From Gemmobacter aquarius (lineage in GTDB: Bacteria > Pseudomonadota > Alphaproteobacteria > Rhodobacterales > Rhodobacteraceae), in NCBI RefSeq assembly GCF_003060865.1, contig NZ_CP028919.1, positions 62,001 to 126,000 of the forward strand: a stretch of DNA of 64,000 bases. Direction: 5' to 3'. Each line of letters opens with the position of its first letter. Position 1 is the stretch's first letter. The notes below the pieces were generated by a model, which was not told the origin of the DNA, did not search any database, and saw only the letters and a list, made by a program, of their open reading frames with translations. The position numbers and the translations under genes are program-made. Below are positions 44,306 through 53,472 of the stretch, one piece after another.

Positions 44306-45844
44306 TCACACCATGACGGCGTAATTCCATGGGAGCAGGTCGCCGATCTGGCTTTGTTTGTGGCCTTTGACGATGGCGGTAAGCGTGTTTGCGAGCCAGA
44401 CGTGTGGGTCGATCGCGTTCATCTTGCAGGTTTCGATGAGCGAGGCGATGACGGCCCAGTTCTCAGCCCCGGCGTCGTGGCCAGCAAAGAGGGCGTTCTT
44501 TCGGTTCAGGGCGATGGGGCGAATGGTGCGTTCGACGGTGTTGTTGTCGATCTCGACGCGGCCATCAGTCAGGAAGCGGCCAAGGCCGTCGCGGTATTTG
44601 GCGATGTAGGCAAGTGCTTCGCCCAAGGGCGACTTTGCGGAGGCGCGGGCGCGGTGGTAGGCCAGCCAGTCGTCGAGGCGGGCGAGGATCGGGGCGGAGC
44701 GGTCCTGCCGGATGGCCAGCCGGGTCGCGGGGGCAGTGCCGCGGATCTCGGCCTCTATGGCATAAAGCTCGCGGATGAGAGCCACGCCGTCCTCGGCAAT
44801 CGGCGCGGGTCCGCTGCGGGTGATCTCGATCAACTTGCGGCGTGCGTGCGCCCAGCAATATGCGAGCTGAATGCCCGGACCGATCCGGTCCGCTGCGATC
44901 AAGCGGTTGTATCCGGCATAGCCGTCGACTTGGAGAATACCCCCAAAACCCTTCAATATCCGCTCAGCATGTTGCCCGCCCCGACCTGGGGCAAAGGTGA
45001 AGACCACGCCCGGTGGTGACGTGCCGCCCCACGGCCTGTCATCGCGGGCCAAGGCCCAGAAGTATCCGGTCTTGGTCTTTCTGGCCCCCGGATCGAGAAC
45101 CGGGGCGCGGGTCTCGTCCATGAAGAGCTTGGTTGACCGCTTCAGGTCCGCCATCAGCGCGTCATGGACGGGGCGGAGTTCGAAGGCGGCGCGACCCACC
45201 CAATCGGCAAGGGTGGAGCGGTCGAGATCGACGCCTTGGCGGCTGTAGATCTGGGCCTGCCGGTAAAGCGGCAGGTGGTCGGCATACTTGCTGACCAGCA
45301 CATGGGCGACCGTGGCTTCGGTCGGCATGCCGCCCGGGATCAGCCGCGCGGGGGCAGCCGCCTGAACCACGCCATCGGTGCAGGACCGGCAGGCATATTT
45401 GGGTCGGCGGGTGACGATGACACGGAACTGGGCGGGCACGATGTCGAGCCGTTCCGACACATCCTCGCCGATGCAATGCAGGCAGCCACCGCAAGCGCAG
45501 GTCAGGCTGTCCGGCTCGATGATCTCCTCGATGCGCGGCAGGTGCTTTGGCAGCAATCCACGATTGGCGGCACGCGGTTTGGCGGGGCGCTTGGCGGCCC
45601 GATCCGCGGCATCCTCTTCGGCATGGATCACGGCCATGGCCGTTTCCAGATCTTCCAGCGCCAGTTCGAACTGGTCCGGATCGCCCTTTTCCGATTTACG
45701 GCCGAAGACCGCCTGCTTGAAGGCCGCGACCAGCTTTTCTAGCCGTGCGATGCGCTCGTCCTTGCGCTTGTCACGTGCGTCCGCGGCAATCAGCATCGCC
45801 TTCAGCGCAGCAATTTCTTCAAGCAGATCAGCGGTCTCTGGCAT
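44306..45844 (-). CDS. tnpC: IS66-family transposase TnpC
   Basis: 512 residues. An N-terminal coiled coil (DARDKRKDERIARLEKLVAA) is followed by a zinc-finger-like CACGGCLHCIG and the catalytic core with KLFMDETRAPVLDPG, DGYAGYNRL and the terminal VEIDNNTVERTIRPIALNRK. The stop codon abuts the left inverted repeat. Full length, no interruption. Confidence 0.93.
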   Translation of the reverse strand: MPETADLLEEIAALKAMLIAADARDKRKDERIARLEKLVAAFKQAVFGRKSEKGDPDQFELALEDLETAMAVIHAEEDAADRAAKRPAKPRAANRGLLPKHLPRIEEIIEPDSLTCACGGCLHCIGEDVSERLDIVPAQFRVIVTRRPKYACRSCTDGVVQAAAPARLIPGGMPTEATVAHVLVSKYADHLPLYRQAQIYSRQGVDLDRSTLADWVGRAAFELRPVHDALMADLKRSTKLFMDETRAPVLDPGARKTKTGYFWALARDDRPWGGTSPPGVVFTFAPGRGGQHAERILKGFGGILQVDGYAGYNRLIAADRIGPGIQLAYCWAHARRKLIEITRSGPAPIAEDGVALIRELYAIEAEIRGTAPATRLAIRQDRSAPILARLDDWLAYHRARASAKSPLGEALAYIAKYRDGLGRFLTDGRVEIDNNTVERTIRPIALNRKNALFAGHDAGAENWAVIASLIETCKMNAIDPHVWLANTLTAIVKGHKQSQIGDLLPWNYAVMV

Positions 45845-45923
45845 GGCTGATGTTTACCAAACCACCATGGGCTATGCCTCCGGAAAGAGCACGATGAGTC
45901 ATCCTGCCGCAGGGCAGAACCGG

Positions 45924-46277
45924 TCATTCCACGGCTTTGGGAGCCTTCGCCGCGACGGCCCGAACGCGCCGCCAATCGAGCCCCGCAAACAGCGCCTCGA
46001 ACTGCGCATGGTTCAGCATCATGACCCCGTCCTTAACGGCGGGCCAGGTGAAGCTGTGTTCTTCCAGCCGCTTGTAGGCCATCACCAGACCGGTGCCGTC
46101 CCAATACAAGAGCTTCAACCGGTCCGCCTTCTTCGCGCGGAACACGAAGACTGTCCCGGTGAACGGGTCCTTGCGCAGCTCATTCTTCACCATCGCGGCC
46201 AGGCTGTCGTGGCCCTTGCGGAAGTCGATGGGCTTCGTCGCCACCATGATCCGCACCCGGTTCGACGGGAAGATCAC
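45924..46277 (-). CDS. tnpB: IS66 accessory protein TnpB
   Basis: 117 residues, with the family signature KPIDFRKGHDSLAAMVKNEL, then GTVFVFRAKKADRLKLLYWD and HAQFEALFAGLDW. It is required together with TnpA and TnpC for IS66 movement. The start overlaps the tnpA stop by 4 bases; a 79-base gap separates it from tnpC. Confidence 0.93.
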   Translation of the reverse strand: MIFPSNRVRIMVATKPIDFRKGHDSLAAMVKNELRKDPFTGTVFVFRAKKADRLKLLYWDGTGLVMAYKRLEEHSFTWPAVKDGVMMLNHAQFEALFAGLDWRRVRAVAAKAPKAVE

Positions 46278-46648
46278 GGGAAAGCCCGCAATGCCATGAT
46301 CAGTTCCGCGAGCCGTGCCGCAGGTGTGGCAACATCCAGCCGTATCGTCACAGGGCCGATCAACAGATCAATCGACGCAGTTGAAACAGGCGTGTCCACT
46401 GCCTGCGCCGTCGCCACCGGCGCGGCGAACTCGGCTCCCGTTACCTCTGGCACGACCAGCTTGCCCTGCCGCGCAAGCGTCCGCCACGAAGACAGGTGGT
46501 TGGCCTTCACCCCATGCCGACCCGCCACCTCATTCACCGTGACACCAGGCACCAGCGTCTCCGCCACCATCCGGCCCTTCGCCTCGTCAGACCACCGCCG
46601 CTTGGCTGCCGGTGCTGCCAGCAGCTCCACAAAGCCGACGGCCTCCAT
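46274..46648 (-). CDS. tnpA: IS66 accessory protein TnpA
   Basis: 124 residues from the ATG at 46648 (GGGAGCG just upstream; the frame is open to 46699). Helix-turn-helix region: KRRWSDEAKGRMVAETLVPG followed by VTVNEVAGRHGVKANHLSSW. The C-terminal TIRLDVATPAARLAELIMAL is also typical of the family. Confidence 0.9.
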   Translation of the reverse strand: MEAVGFVELLAAPAAKRRWSDEAKGRMVAETLVPGVTVNEVAGRHGVKANHLSSWRTLARQGKLVVPEVTGAEFAAPVATAQAVDTPVSTASIDLLIGPVTIRLDVATPAARLAELIMALRAFP

Positions 46649-46769
46649 ACTGCGCTCCCGATGGACTCCCACTGACACCTCCCGTGCAAATCTCCACACG
46701 AGGGCGCATCGCAGCTTACGGATTCAGCAGGAAGGTGGGGTCGGCACAGCGCTTACGGTTCTTCGGAGA

Positions 46770-47819
46770 GGCTCTGTTGCACAAATTGGCTGGCGTCCGG
46801 ACTTTCCCTGTCCCCGGACAGAGCTATCCTGCGACTTTCGTGACGGGGATGCCGAGCGCGGTGTAGTCGTTCAGCACGGCAACACGAATCTGGAACTCCG
46901 CGACCTGGCGGTCGAAGTCCCGCGCCATGAGGCGTTGACCCAGGAGTTTGACGCAGTGCATTTTCGTTTCTGCGCGGCTTCGGCGGTGATATCCGCTCCA
47001 TCGTCGCCAGAGCGCACGGCCCAGGTATTTCGATGCCCGCAGTGCTTCGTTGCGCGCGACCGCGCCTGCCGTGATCGCCTTCCACGGCTTGGCGTTCTTG
47101 CGGGGCGTGATCACGGCATGGGCCCCGCGTTCGGCGATGGCGTCGTGGCACTTGCGCGTGTCGTAGGCCCCGTCGGCTGTGACGCTTGCGATCTGCTGAT
47201 CGGGAGGGATCTGGCAGAGCAACTCCGGCAACATGGGCGCGTCGCCTGTGTCGCTGCTGGTGACCTCAACCGCCCTGATCTCCAACGTTTGCTCATCGAT
47301 CCCGATGTGAATCTTGCGCCAGACGCGGCGCTTGGGACCGCCATGCTTGCGCGCGTTCCACTCGCCTTCACCCTCCACCTTGATCCCGGTGCTGTCGATC
47401 AAAAGATGCAGCGGACCCTGCGACCCCCGATGCGGAATGTTGACGGCAAGGGTCGTCTGGCGACGGCTCAGGGTGCTGAAGTCGGGCACATCCCAGTCCA
47501 GACCGATAAGGCAAAGCAGGCTCTCCATGAACCCGGTCGTTTGCCGCAGCGCCAAGCCGAACAGCACCTTTATCGTCAGGCAGGTCTGGACGGCGGCGTC
47601 GCTGTAGACGGGCTGTCGCCCGCGCTTGCCGGTGGGCTTCGCCGCCCAAACCATCTCAGGATCGAACCAGATCGCCAACGATCCGCGACGCTTGAGCGCC
47701 TTGTTATACGCGGGCCAGTTCAGCGTCTTGTAGGTCGGTGTGTTCGGTCTGCTCATGGCCTCCAGCTATCACGCTGGATTCACGAGATGAATCCCTGACA
47801 GGATTTGTGCAACAGAGCC
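46770..47819 (-). mobile_element. Complete IS903-like IS5-family element (1,050 bp)
   Basis: Inverted repeats are GGCTCTGTTGCACAAAT (46770-46786) and its complement (47803-47819). The 9-bp target duplication CTTCGGAGA is at 46761-46769 and 47820-47828; a 9-bp duplication is the hallmark of the IS903 group. The left duplication overlaps the IS66 target copy, so the two insertions are adjacent rather than nested. Confidence 0.93.
46824..47756 (-). CDS. IS5-family (IS903-like) transposase
   Basis: 310 residues. DDE core: first Asp in LHLLIDSTGIKVEGEGEW, second in ASVTADGAYDTRKCHDAI, and Glu in SRAETKMHCVKLLGQRLMAR. N-terminus is NWPAYNKALKRRGSLAIWFD. Intact and framed by good ends, so probably functional. 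Confidence 0.92.
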   Translation of the reverse strand: MSRPNTPTYKTLNWPAYNKALKRRGSLAIWFDPEMVWAAKPTGKRGRQPVYSDAAVQTCLTIKVLFGLALRQTTGFMESLLCLIGLDWDVPDFSTLSRRQTTLAVNIPHRGSQGPLHLLIDSTGIKVEGEGEWNARKHGGPKRRVWRKIHIGIDEQTLEIRAVEVTSSDTGDAPMLPELLCQIPPDQQIASVTADGAYDTRKCHDAIAERGAHAVITPRKNAKPWKAITAGAVARNEALRASKYLGRALWRRWSGYHRRSRAETKMHCVKLLGQRLMARDFDRQVAEFQIRVAVLNDYTALGIPVTKVAG

Positions 47820-47846
47820 CTTCGGAGAATTCAATAATCTTCTACG

Positions 47847-49118
47847 TTAAATCGAGCGCTCAATCCTGAAGTTAAAAAGTAGTAGCCCTGAAAACAGAAA
47901 TGTTCGCATCACTAACGGTCCGCACCATAGAATTGGAACTGAAATAAGTGCTGAAATTGCGTAGAAGTCAAAAACCCAGCTTACCATCAAAAATACCAGC
48001 GCAACAAACACGGACCCGAAAACTGTTATAAATTGTCTATCAAGTATCGATAAAGCTCTTAGTGCGATCATCTCAATTGACCAAAGGACTGCCGTAAAGG
48101 CCATCAAGCCAGAAACAAAATAACAATAAAATCGAGTTAGTCCGCTATCAGAGGAAATGAAGCTATCTGGCAAGAAAAATATCCCGATCCATATCAAAAA
48201 TAGCGACACAAGCCCACCACTGGTTCCGAAAATCAAGTTAAAGCGTAGCTGCCTCCGGACCACGCCCTGGGCTATTGACAAATCGCCACTTTTCTTTGCT
48301 TCCGAGAAATCATATAAAAAATGTGACAACGTAATGGAAAGCAGTAACAGAGGTACGAACAAAACAAAGCGCTCAAACAGGTAAATCAAGGCGGCTAAGC
48401 CTGGAATTGACAGTGCCGCCGCGTGCGCAAGGAGGGGAGCCACCTGCTGCGCCAAAGCCTGCATGAGAATCGCAAAAAAACTGCGAATCCTGCGCGCTGA
48501 CGGTTCCCAATCCAAACACAAGCGACGGCCGTAAAGGCCAATTAAAAGCAGTGAACCTGCTGCAACGGTGACTGGAGGCAAAAACATTAAAGGAATAAAT
48601 AGCTTATGATAGTCATCTACACTTATTAGAAAAATAAGTAGCAAATAGAAGCAAAAAACTACGTTCACAATCACCACTGCAAGCGAATTCGCCTCTCTCA
48701 GGAAGATCGAAGAATAGGCAACCATGAACCCTGCGAAAACAACAGTTAAGCTCCAAAATACATATAGAAAACCAGGGAGTATTCTATTGCCATCAGGCCC
48801 CACGACGAAAGATACGAGTGGACCTGCAGCAATGGAGGCAATGATCCCAAATAAAGAAATAATGATCGCGACGTCGCCAATGCGTGCAATCTCTCTCTCG
48901 CCGTTACGATTTGCAAAAACCCAATTTAAGCATGCAAAGTCTGCCAGTGACGACCAATGACTTGTAAATAAGCGCACTAATCCAAAAAATGTATCGAGTA
49001 ACTGTGGTGTCCCTAATGTCAAAGCCGCAAGGCCATCACGCGCAAACCCAAGTGACCGCGCAACCAGATTAAGAGAAAACACACTAAGGTGACGTCCACG
49101 CAATGTCAAACCACCCAC
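47847..49118 (-). CDS. Polysaccharide flippase-like membrane protein (Wzx/MviN type)
   Basis: 423 residues with about 12 hydrophobic segments. The N-terminal LNLVARSLGFARDGLAALTL, with its small-residue pattern, resembles MOP-superfamily lipid flippases. It would move the lipid-linked repeat unit across the inner membrane. It is the most distal gene of the EPS operon, with codon use more AT-rich than the flanking IS. The two ISs sit just downstream, and the stop codon is about 20 bases from the IS903-like target duplication. Confidence 0.7.
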   Translation of the reverse strand: MGGLTLRGRHLSVFSLNLVARSLGFARDGLAALTLGTPQLLDTFFGLVRLFTSHWSSLADFACLNWVFANRNGEREIARIGDVAIIISLFGIIASIAAGPLVSFVVGPDGNRILPGFLYVFWSLTVVFAGFMVAYSSIFLREANSLAVVIVNVVFCFYLLLIFLISVDDYHKLFIPLMFLPPVTVAAGSLLLIGLYGRRLCLDWEPSARRIRSFFAILMQALAQQVAPLLAHAAALSIPGLAALIYLFERFVLFVPLLLLSITLSHFLYDFSEAKKSGDLSIAQGVVRRQLRFNLIFGTSGGLVSLFLIWIGIFFLPDSFISSDSGLTRFYCYFVSGLMAFTAVLWSIEMIALRALSILDRQFITVFGSVFVALVFLMVSWVFDFYAISALISVPILWCGPLVMRTFLFSGLLLFNFRIERSI

Positions 49119-49227
49119 CCTAATCGAATTGAGGGTTCACGGGGGAGAATATTTCCAAGCCGCTGGATGGATTTCTCAAATACAAATTCCGCATTAGCAA
49201 GTCTGTCGCAGGGGGCATAGCAATTAC

Positions 49228-49869
49228 TCACAATTTCAAGATCTTCTTTATGTATATTAGAGGGATTGCTAAAATCGGAAAATTTCGCTTCAAAAAGTGC
49301 ACGGCTGAACGGATAGGGCCGTGCGCTTTAGCTGGTGAGTTTCGCTTCGGAGTCCGCCAATCGAGTCCATACAGTTCGCAAAGCAAAGTCTCCGCGTCGT
49401 CAGGCACAAAAAAACTTACGCCGTTGAAATTAACCGTGTGCTTGAATTTTAGATATTTTTCTTTGATAGAATCCGGGCCACATTTTCGAAAAAATCCAAC
49501 GCGCTTAAATAAGTAAATGTCTATGTAGTCATTGCGGCGCATCAGTGAGCAGAGTCCATTCTCATAGCGCACGAGTTCTAGACCAGCGCTGCGCAAATCC
49601 CACAGTGCATTAAATAGTCTTTTTCGATCCTCATACATCATATATATATCAACGTCTTCGTCCCACTCAATGAAGTTTCCCTCGCGAACAACTCCCAAAA
49701 GCGTTCCAAAGATCAGTCCGAACTTTAATTCATGCCGGTCGAGGACGCGCTTAGCCAGGCACAAATTCTCGAACGAAATCTCACGGTCAATTTTCCCTCG
49801 CCCATGGTAGAGAGCCACCTTTTCGAAGGAGTACCTACCGTTATCAGTTTCGACAAATTGTGTACTCAT
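49228..49869 (-). CDS. LicD-family phosphotransferase-like protein
   Basis: 213 residues from the ATG at 49869 (GAGAG upstream). The core motif FGTLLGVVREGNFIEWDEDV then DIYM matches the LicD/fukutin signature, in which the Asp residues bind metal and the donor nucleotide; DYIDIYLFKR is also present. LicD proteins attach phosphocholine, phosphoglycerol or polyol phosphate to glycans. The TagD-like cytidylyltransferase and SDR encoded just upstream could supply the CDP-linked donor. Confidence 0.8.
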   Translation of the reverse strand: MSTQFVETDNGRYSFEKVALYHGRGKIDREISFENLCLAKRVLDRHELKFGLIFGTLLGVVREGNFIEWDEDVDIYMMYEDRKRLFNALWDLRSAGLELVRYENGLCSLMRRNDYIDIYLFKRVGFFRKCGPDSIKEKYLKFKHTVNFNGVSFFVPDDAETLLCELYGLDWRTPKRNSPAKAHGPIRSAVHFLKRNFPILAIPLIYIKKILKL

Positions 49870-50113
49870 TTTTTCTCTCAGCCTGGAGCGGATTGCAAAT
49901 AAAGATAAACAACGCATCTAGCTTTACTTCTGTTCCAAGACGCTTGTCTGGCAGGTTGATGAAAAAAGCAACATCATAAGCCGATTGTCAATGCACTATC
50001 TTCCCTTGCGAACGGTTGTTCCGCCCACTGCTGTCTTCTGCGATTATAACCAAGGCTATAATTTAAGCATTTTTATCTGCATCTGCTGTACATTTTTCTC
50101 ACTGGCCACTTGA

Positions 50114-50533
50114 TCAGTCAAATCCGTGCTCGATCGTCCCATTGACCAATGCACGGATCTGAGAACTGCTCGTTGTTTGTGTGTAAGGAAAATATACAAC
50201 GCTAACACCCTTATCCATAAAAAACTCTTCATACCTCTTGAAGCGCTCAGAGCCGAAGTAGTCGCTTCCGACAAACAGTTTGTTATACCTGATTTCGTGC
50301 CATATTTCAGTGTCGTGGGGAGTTGACTTTACAGCACGATCTACAAATTTCACTGATCGTACAATCTCAATCCGCTCATCAAAGGGAATGAAGGTTGGCT
50401 TACCTTTCCACGCTCCGCTTTCATGGACACCGACAACCAAATGATCGCAATTTGTCCGTGCCTGCTTAATTATATTGAGATGACCAACATGAAAAAGGTC
50501 AAATGTTCCGCTCAGATACCCTATAACGGTCAT
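50114..50533 (-). CDS. Glycerol-3-phosphate cytidylyltransferase-like protein (TagD type)
   Basis: 139 residues, the size of single-domain cytidylyltransferases. Nucleotide-binding GYLSGTFDLFHVGHLNIIKQ carries the HxGH motif, and TQTTSSSQIRALV is a variant of the RTxGISTT loop. It makes a CDP-activated alcohol from CTP. It overlaps the SDR gene by 4 bases. Polyol identity (glycerol or another) cannot be fixed from sequence. Confidence 0.82.
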   Translation of the reverse strand: MTVIGYLSGTFDLFHVGHLNIIKQARTNCDHLVVGVHESGAWKGKPTFIPFDERIEIVRSVKFVDRAVKSTPHDTEIWHEIRYNKLFVGSDYFGSERFKRYEEFFMDKGVSVVYFPYTQTTSSSQIRALVNGTIEHGFD

Positions 50534-51291
50534 GATTTCATGCGCTCCATCTTGTAGTTGTAGCTTTCCTGCCCAAACGATTTCGGGTCTTTAGCATAAC
50601 GATCTAAAACACCCCGGTAGGTTTTTTCGTAATCCAAAATGATACGACGATCCCCACGCTTCATCGCGGAAATAATCTGAATGGCATAGTCTCCAAGCGC
50701 CTCAATCTTCGTTGGCCCCCCATAGAACGAGGTGGCTTCAATGTAGCCAGGGATAACCTCTAAGATTAAATTTTTACTCCCGCTCATTTCTAATTCGACA
50801 TTGACGCTTTCTATGTAGCTGTGAGCAAATGCTTTTGCCGCAGCATAAGCTGCAAATAGCGGTGAAACTACTAATGACGAGATGCTTGTTATGGCGACGA
50901 ATTTAAAATCATTGGGCCCAGCTAAGTGCAAACTACACTTTCTAATGAGTTGCGTAAGGCTGAGAGCATTCACTTGAGCAAGATTGTAAAGCTCGTCTTC
51001 CGGTACTTCGCTAAAGGGCTTGAGCTTCCCAAATCCAGCACAATATATGACTGTGTCGAATCCTGAGACATCAAAGTCATGAATCCATGTTCGATCAGTA
51101 ACATCGACGTGCCTTAATTCCACTTCGTGCAGCGAGGCTCTTTTGGAAAAAGACGGATCAATCTTCGATCTTCCGCAGGCCACAACTCTTTTATAGTTTC
51201 CGTCAACAGCTAACTTCTCAGCGATCGCTAGTCCAAGTCCCTTTGTCCCACCAATTACAATTGCGTTTCTCGGCAAGGTCGGATCCCCCAT
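50530..51291 (-). CDS. Short-chain dehydrogenase/reductase
   Basis: 253 residues. NAD(P) site VIGGTKGLGLAIAEKL, with CGRS suggesting NADP preference; the active site is ITSISS with YAAAK (Tyr-x3-Lys). It lies between the polymerase and the cytidylyltransferase, abutting the one and overlapping the other, so it may make the polyol phosphate that is then activated with CTP. That step is inferred from context. Confidence 0.82.
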   Translation of the reverse strand: MGDPTLPRNAIVIGGTKGLGLAIAEKLAVDGNYKRVVACGRSKIDPSFSKRASLHEVELRHVDVTDRTWIHDFDVSGFDTVIYCAGFGKLKPFSEVPEDELYNLAQVNALSLTQLIRKCSLHLAGPNDFKFVAITSISSLVVSPLFAAYAAAKAFAHSYIESVNVELEMSGSKNLILEVIPGYIEATSFYGGPTKIEALGDYAIQIISAMKRGDRRIILDYEKTYRGVLDRYAKDPKSFGQESYNYKMERMKS

Positions 51292-52587
51292 TTAGGTTCG
51301 ATTGATACTCTTCTTTTCATTCAACTGAAACGGCGCGCACCATCCAAGTGCAATGACAAGCGGCAGAACGAACGCGGAACTGTATCCGCCCCCAGTAGCA
51401 AACGCAAAAAGCATTACGACGACCAAAGGTATTACGGGTAGGCCTTCTTTTCTAAGAAGACGTCCAACCTTCACAATGGATGCTAAGATAAGGGCTGCAC
51501 CTGGGATTCCAAAATACACCAAGATCCAAATATAAAAATTATCTATGGTAGTAAAATTTCGGCCTTGCCAGTCAACTAGGTAATATCGACCAATTAGCTC
51601 GGTAGGATCGTTAACGGGAAGGCCAATAATGCTTTCTGAGACCACATCAGCCACTAACTGGATGGGGCCGTAGAGGCGAATATAGATTGCAGGATCATTT
51701 GCACCAAAGTTTTGCAGTCGTGAGAAAAGATAGGTGGTGCTAGCTTGGAGTAGAAGAAAACCTATGATAACAATGAGCGCTGCAAGCCCGATTACAAAAA
51801 GTACTTTATGGCGTCTGATCGAAACCATGGTGACTGTAAGTGTTACAAAAGAAAGTGACAGCCAGCCCGAGAGTGAGAAGGTACAGATTATGCTCAGCGA
51901 TAGTATAACGACTGCACTGACTTTCCAAAGTGGAGCAGTTTTTTGACTGGAAAGGCAGATTGCAAGCGCAAACAAACTGTACATCGCTGCAACTGATGGT
52001 TCTGAATAAAAGCCGTTCGGTCGCTTAATCGTTGCGCTTGGATCTGGCATGTACGCACCGATTTGGGAGAAGAGTTCTCCTTGTGGTCCGACTGGTGAGA
52101 ACTCGCCAAATGGATTCTGCCATGCGAAGGTTCCAAAGTGATTCATCGCTATGAACTGAACAATCAGAAGGAGTGCATGCGCTGTCATGCCAGCAATAAA
52201 TATTTGCGCAAAGCGCTCGTGAACGAATAGACGTCTCTTCCAGGGAGCACTTACTATTAGCACAACGCTCATTAGAAGAATTTGTAGAAGTGACTTAGTT
52301 GTTTCAGGTGTGTTGTTTGTCCCGATGCTCTTTATACAAGCAAAGACAAAAATTAACGTAAAGAGATAGATCGATGCTCTGGATACAGCCAAACCTCTCC
52401 ATAGCGAAATAATAAGTATGCCAAGCAGAGCTATAAATGCCGCATTAACATCAAAGCCCGCAATTTCACCTATGGTAAAATTGGAGAAAATACAACCTGT
52501 TGCCGCCGTCCATGTTGCTAGAAGACCGGCAGTGTTCTTATTCCCGTCAAGTTTGTTTTGTTGTGATTTGTAGCCATTAGCGAACAT
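51292..52587 (-). CDS. Polysaccharide polymerase-like membrane protein (Wzy / O-antigen ligase type)
   Basis: 431 residues, about 11 membrane helices. A long periplasmic loop (AYMPDPSATIKRPNGFYSEP) and a second one containing ESIIGLPVNDPTELIGRYYL fit the Wzy/WaaL topology. It would polymerise repeat units in the periplasm. The start is inside the end of the GT2 gene (11-base overlap), and the next gene begins directly after its stop. Base use is AT-rich. Confidence 0.75.
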   Translation of the reverse strand: MFANGYKSQQNKLDGNKNTAGLLATWTAATGCIFSNFTIGEIAGFDVNAAFIALLGILIISLWRGLAVSRASIYLFTLIFVFACIKSIGTNNTPETTKSLLQILLMSVVLIVSAPWKRRLFVHERFAQIFIAGMTAHALLLIVQFIAMNHFGTFAWQNPFGEFSPVGPQGELFSQIGAYMPDPSATIKRPNGFYSEPSVAAMYSLFALAICLSSQKTAPLWKVSAVVILSLSIICTFSLSGWLSLSFVTLTVTMVSIRRHKVLFVIGLAALIVIIGFLLLQASTTYLFSRLQNFGANDPAIYIRLYGPIQLVADVVSESIIGLPVNDPTELIGRYYLVDWQGRNFTTIDNFYIWILVYFGIPGAALILASIVKVGRLLRKEGLPVIPLVVVMLFAFATGGGYSSAFVLPLVIALGWCAPFQLNEKKSINRT

Positions 52588-53362
52588 AGGATAATGCTCG
52601 CAAATAACCAGTTATTGCTAGCTTTCGCGCTATGCTTAGAAGCCTCCAAGAGAGGCCCACCTGCAAGATTTCTGTCTGTATCCGCCAATGGTCAGTCAGT
52701 AACTTCCGCCAGTTTGAGCTTGAGAAAGAGTTACCACCTATGGGCGTTTCCGAAACCACAATGGGCAATGAGAGGGCAGCCCTTTCCTTTACTGAAGCAG
52801 CGTAAATTTCAGCTACCGTGGCATAGTCCGCACTGACTGGAAATCTTGCCGAATATTGAAATCTCAAATGGGTCTGTCGCTCAAAAAAAATCGCTTGATG
52901 AGACGTGGGCATGCGATGCCACAGGTGTCTTTCGGGATCGAGGACAGAGCGGTGACGTACTTTCCCATCTGGTAAGAGAAGATTTACTTCGCAAAATAGC
53001 ATCGCAACGTCGAGATCTGAAATGTCTGGAACCATTTCAAAGATTGATTGGAGCGCGTCTGAAACAAGTTGGTCGTCAGCATTTAAAAACACTACGAAGC
53101 TACCAGTACATAAGTTTAAACCTTTGTTCATAGCGTCATAAATGCCTTTGTCTGGCTCGGAAACTTTAACGCTTGTGATTTTGGAATATGCTTCCAATAC
53201 TTCGAGAGTTCCATCGGTCGATCCACCGTCGATAACTACCCACTCGTACAAGGAGCTGTTCTGTCTCTCGATGCTTTGCGCAGTGCGGATCAGGCCTTCT
53301 TTATTGTTGAGAACAACTGTAACTATCGAGAATAGTGGATCGATTATCGCTTCAGGACGCAT
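52577..53362 (-). CDS. Glycosyltransferase family 2
   Basis: 261 residues from the ATG at 53362; a GTG at 53440 would add 26 basic residues and cannot be excluded. GT-A motifs: FSIVTVVLNNKEGLIRTAQS, VIDGGSTDGTLEVL, SEPDKGIYDAMNKGL, VFLNADDQ. The GGSTDGT/DKGIYDAMNKG pattern is typical of colanic-acid WcaE-like and related EPS transferases. Part of the fucose EPS operon. Confidence 0.83.
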   Translation of the reverse strand: MRPEAIIDPLFSIVTVVLNNKEGLIRTAQSIERQNSSLYEWVVIDGGSTDGTLEVLEAYSKITSVKVSEPDKGIYDAMNKGLNLCTGSFVVFLNADDQLVSDALQSIFEMVPDISDLDVAMLFCEVNLLLPDGKVRHRSVLDPERHLWHRMPTSHQAIFFERQTHLRFQYSARFPVSADYATVAEIYAASVKERAALSLPIVVSETPIGGNSFSSSNWRKLLTDHWRIQTEILQVGLSWRLLSIARKLAITGYLRALSYVR

Positions 53363-53472
53363 ACCGCTTTGTTGCCTTTCTTTATGCTTCACCGGATGGC
53401 GACCGTTAGCACCTAAACGAGCGGTGCTGAACTTCCGCACGTTCAGGAAGATATCGTTAGTTCCTTCGACAG

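Larger units (their letters stand above)
44290..46756 (-). mobile_element. Complete IS66-family insertion sequence (2,467 bp)
   Basis: Terminal inverted repeats are GTAAGCGCTGTGCCGA (44290-44305) and its complement (46741-46756). The 8-bp target duplication GGTTCTTC is at 44282-44289 and 46757-46764. It carries tnpA, tnpB and tnpC intact on the minus strand. The perfect duplication points to a recent insertion. Confidence 0.93.

Noticed and set aside
45378..47798. 806-codon plus-strand open frame across the IS66 and IS903-like elements
   Set aside because: It is the antisense of tnpC, tnpB, tnpA and the IS5 transposase and crosses both IS boundaries; composition is low-complexity and matches no family.
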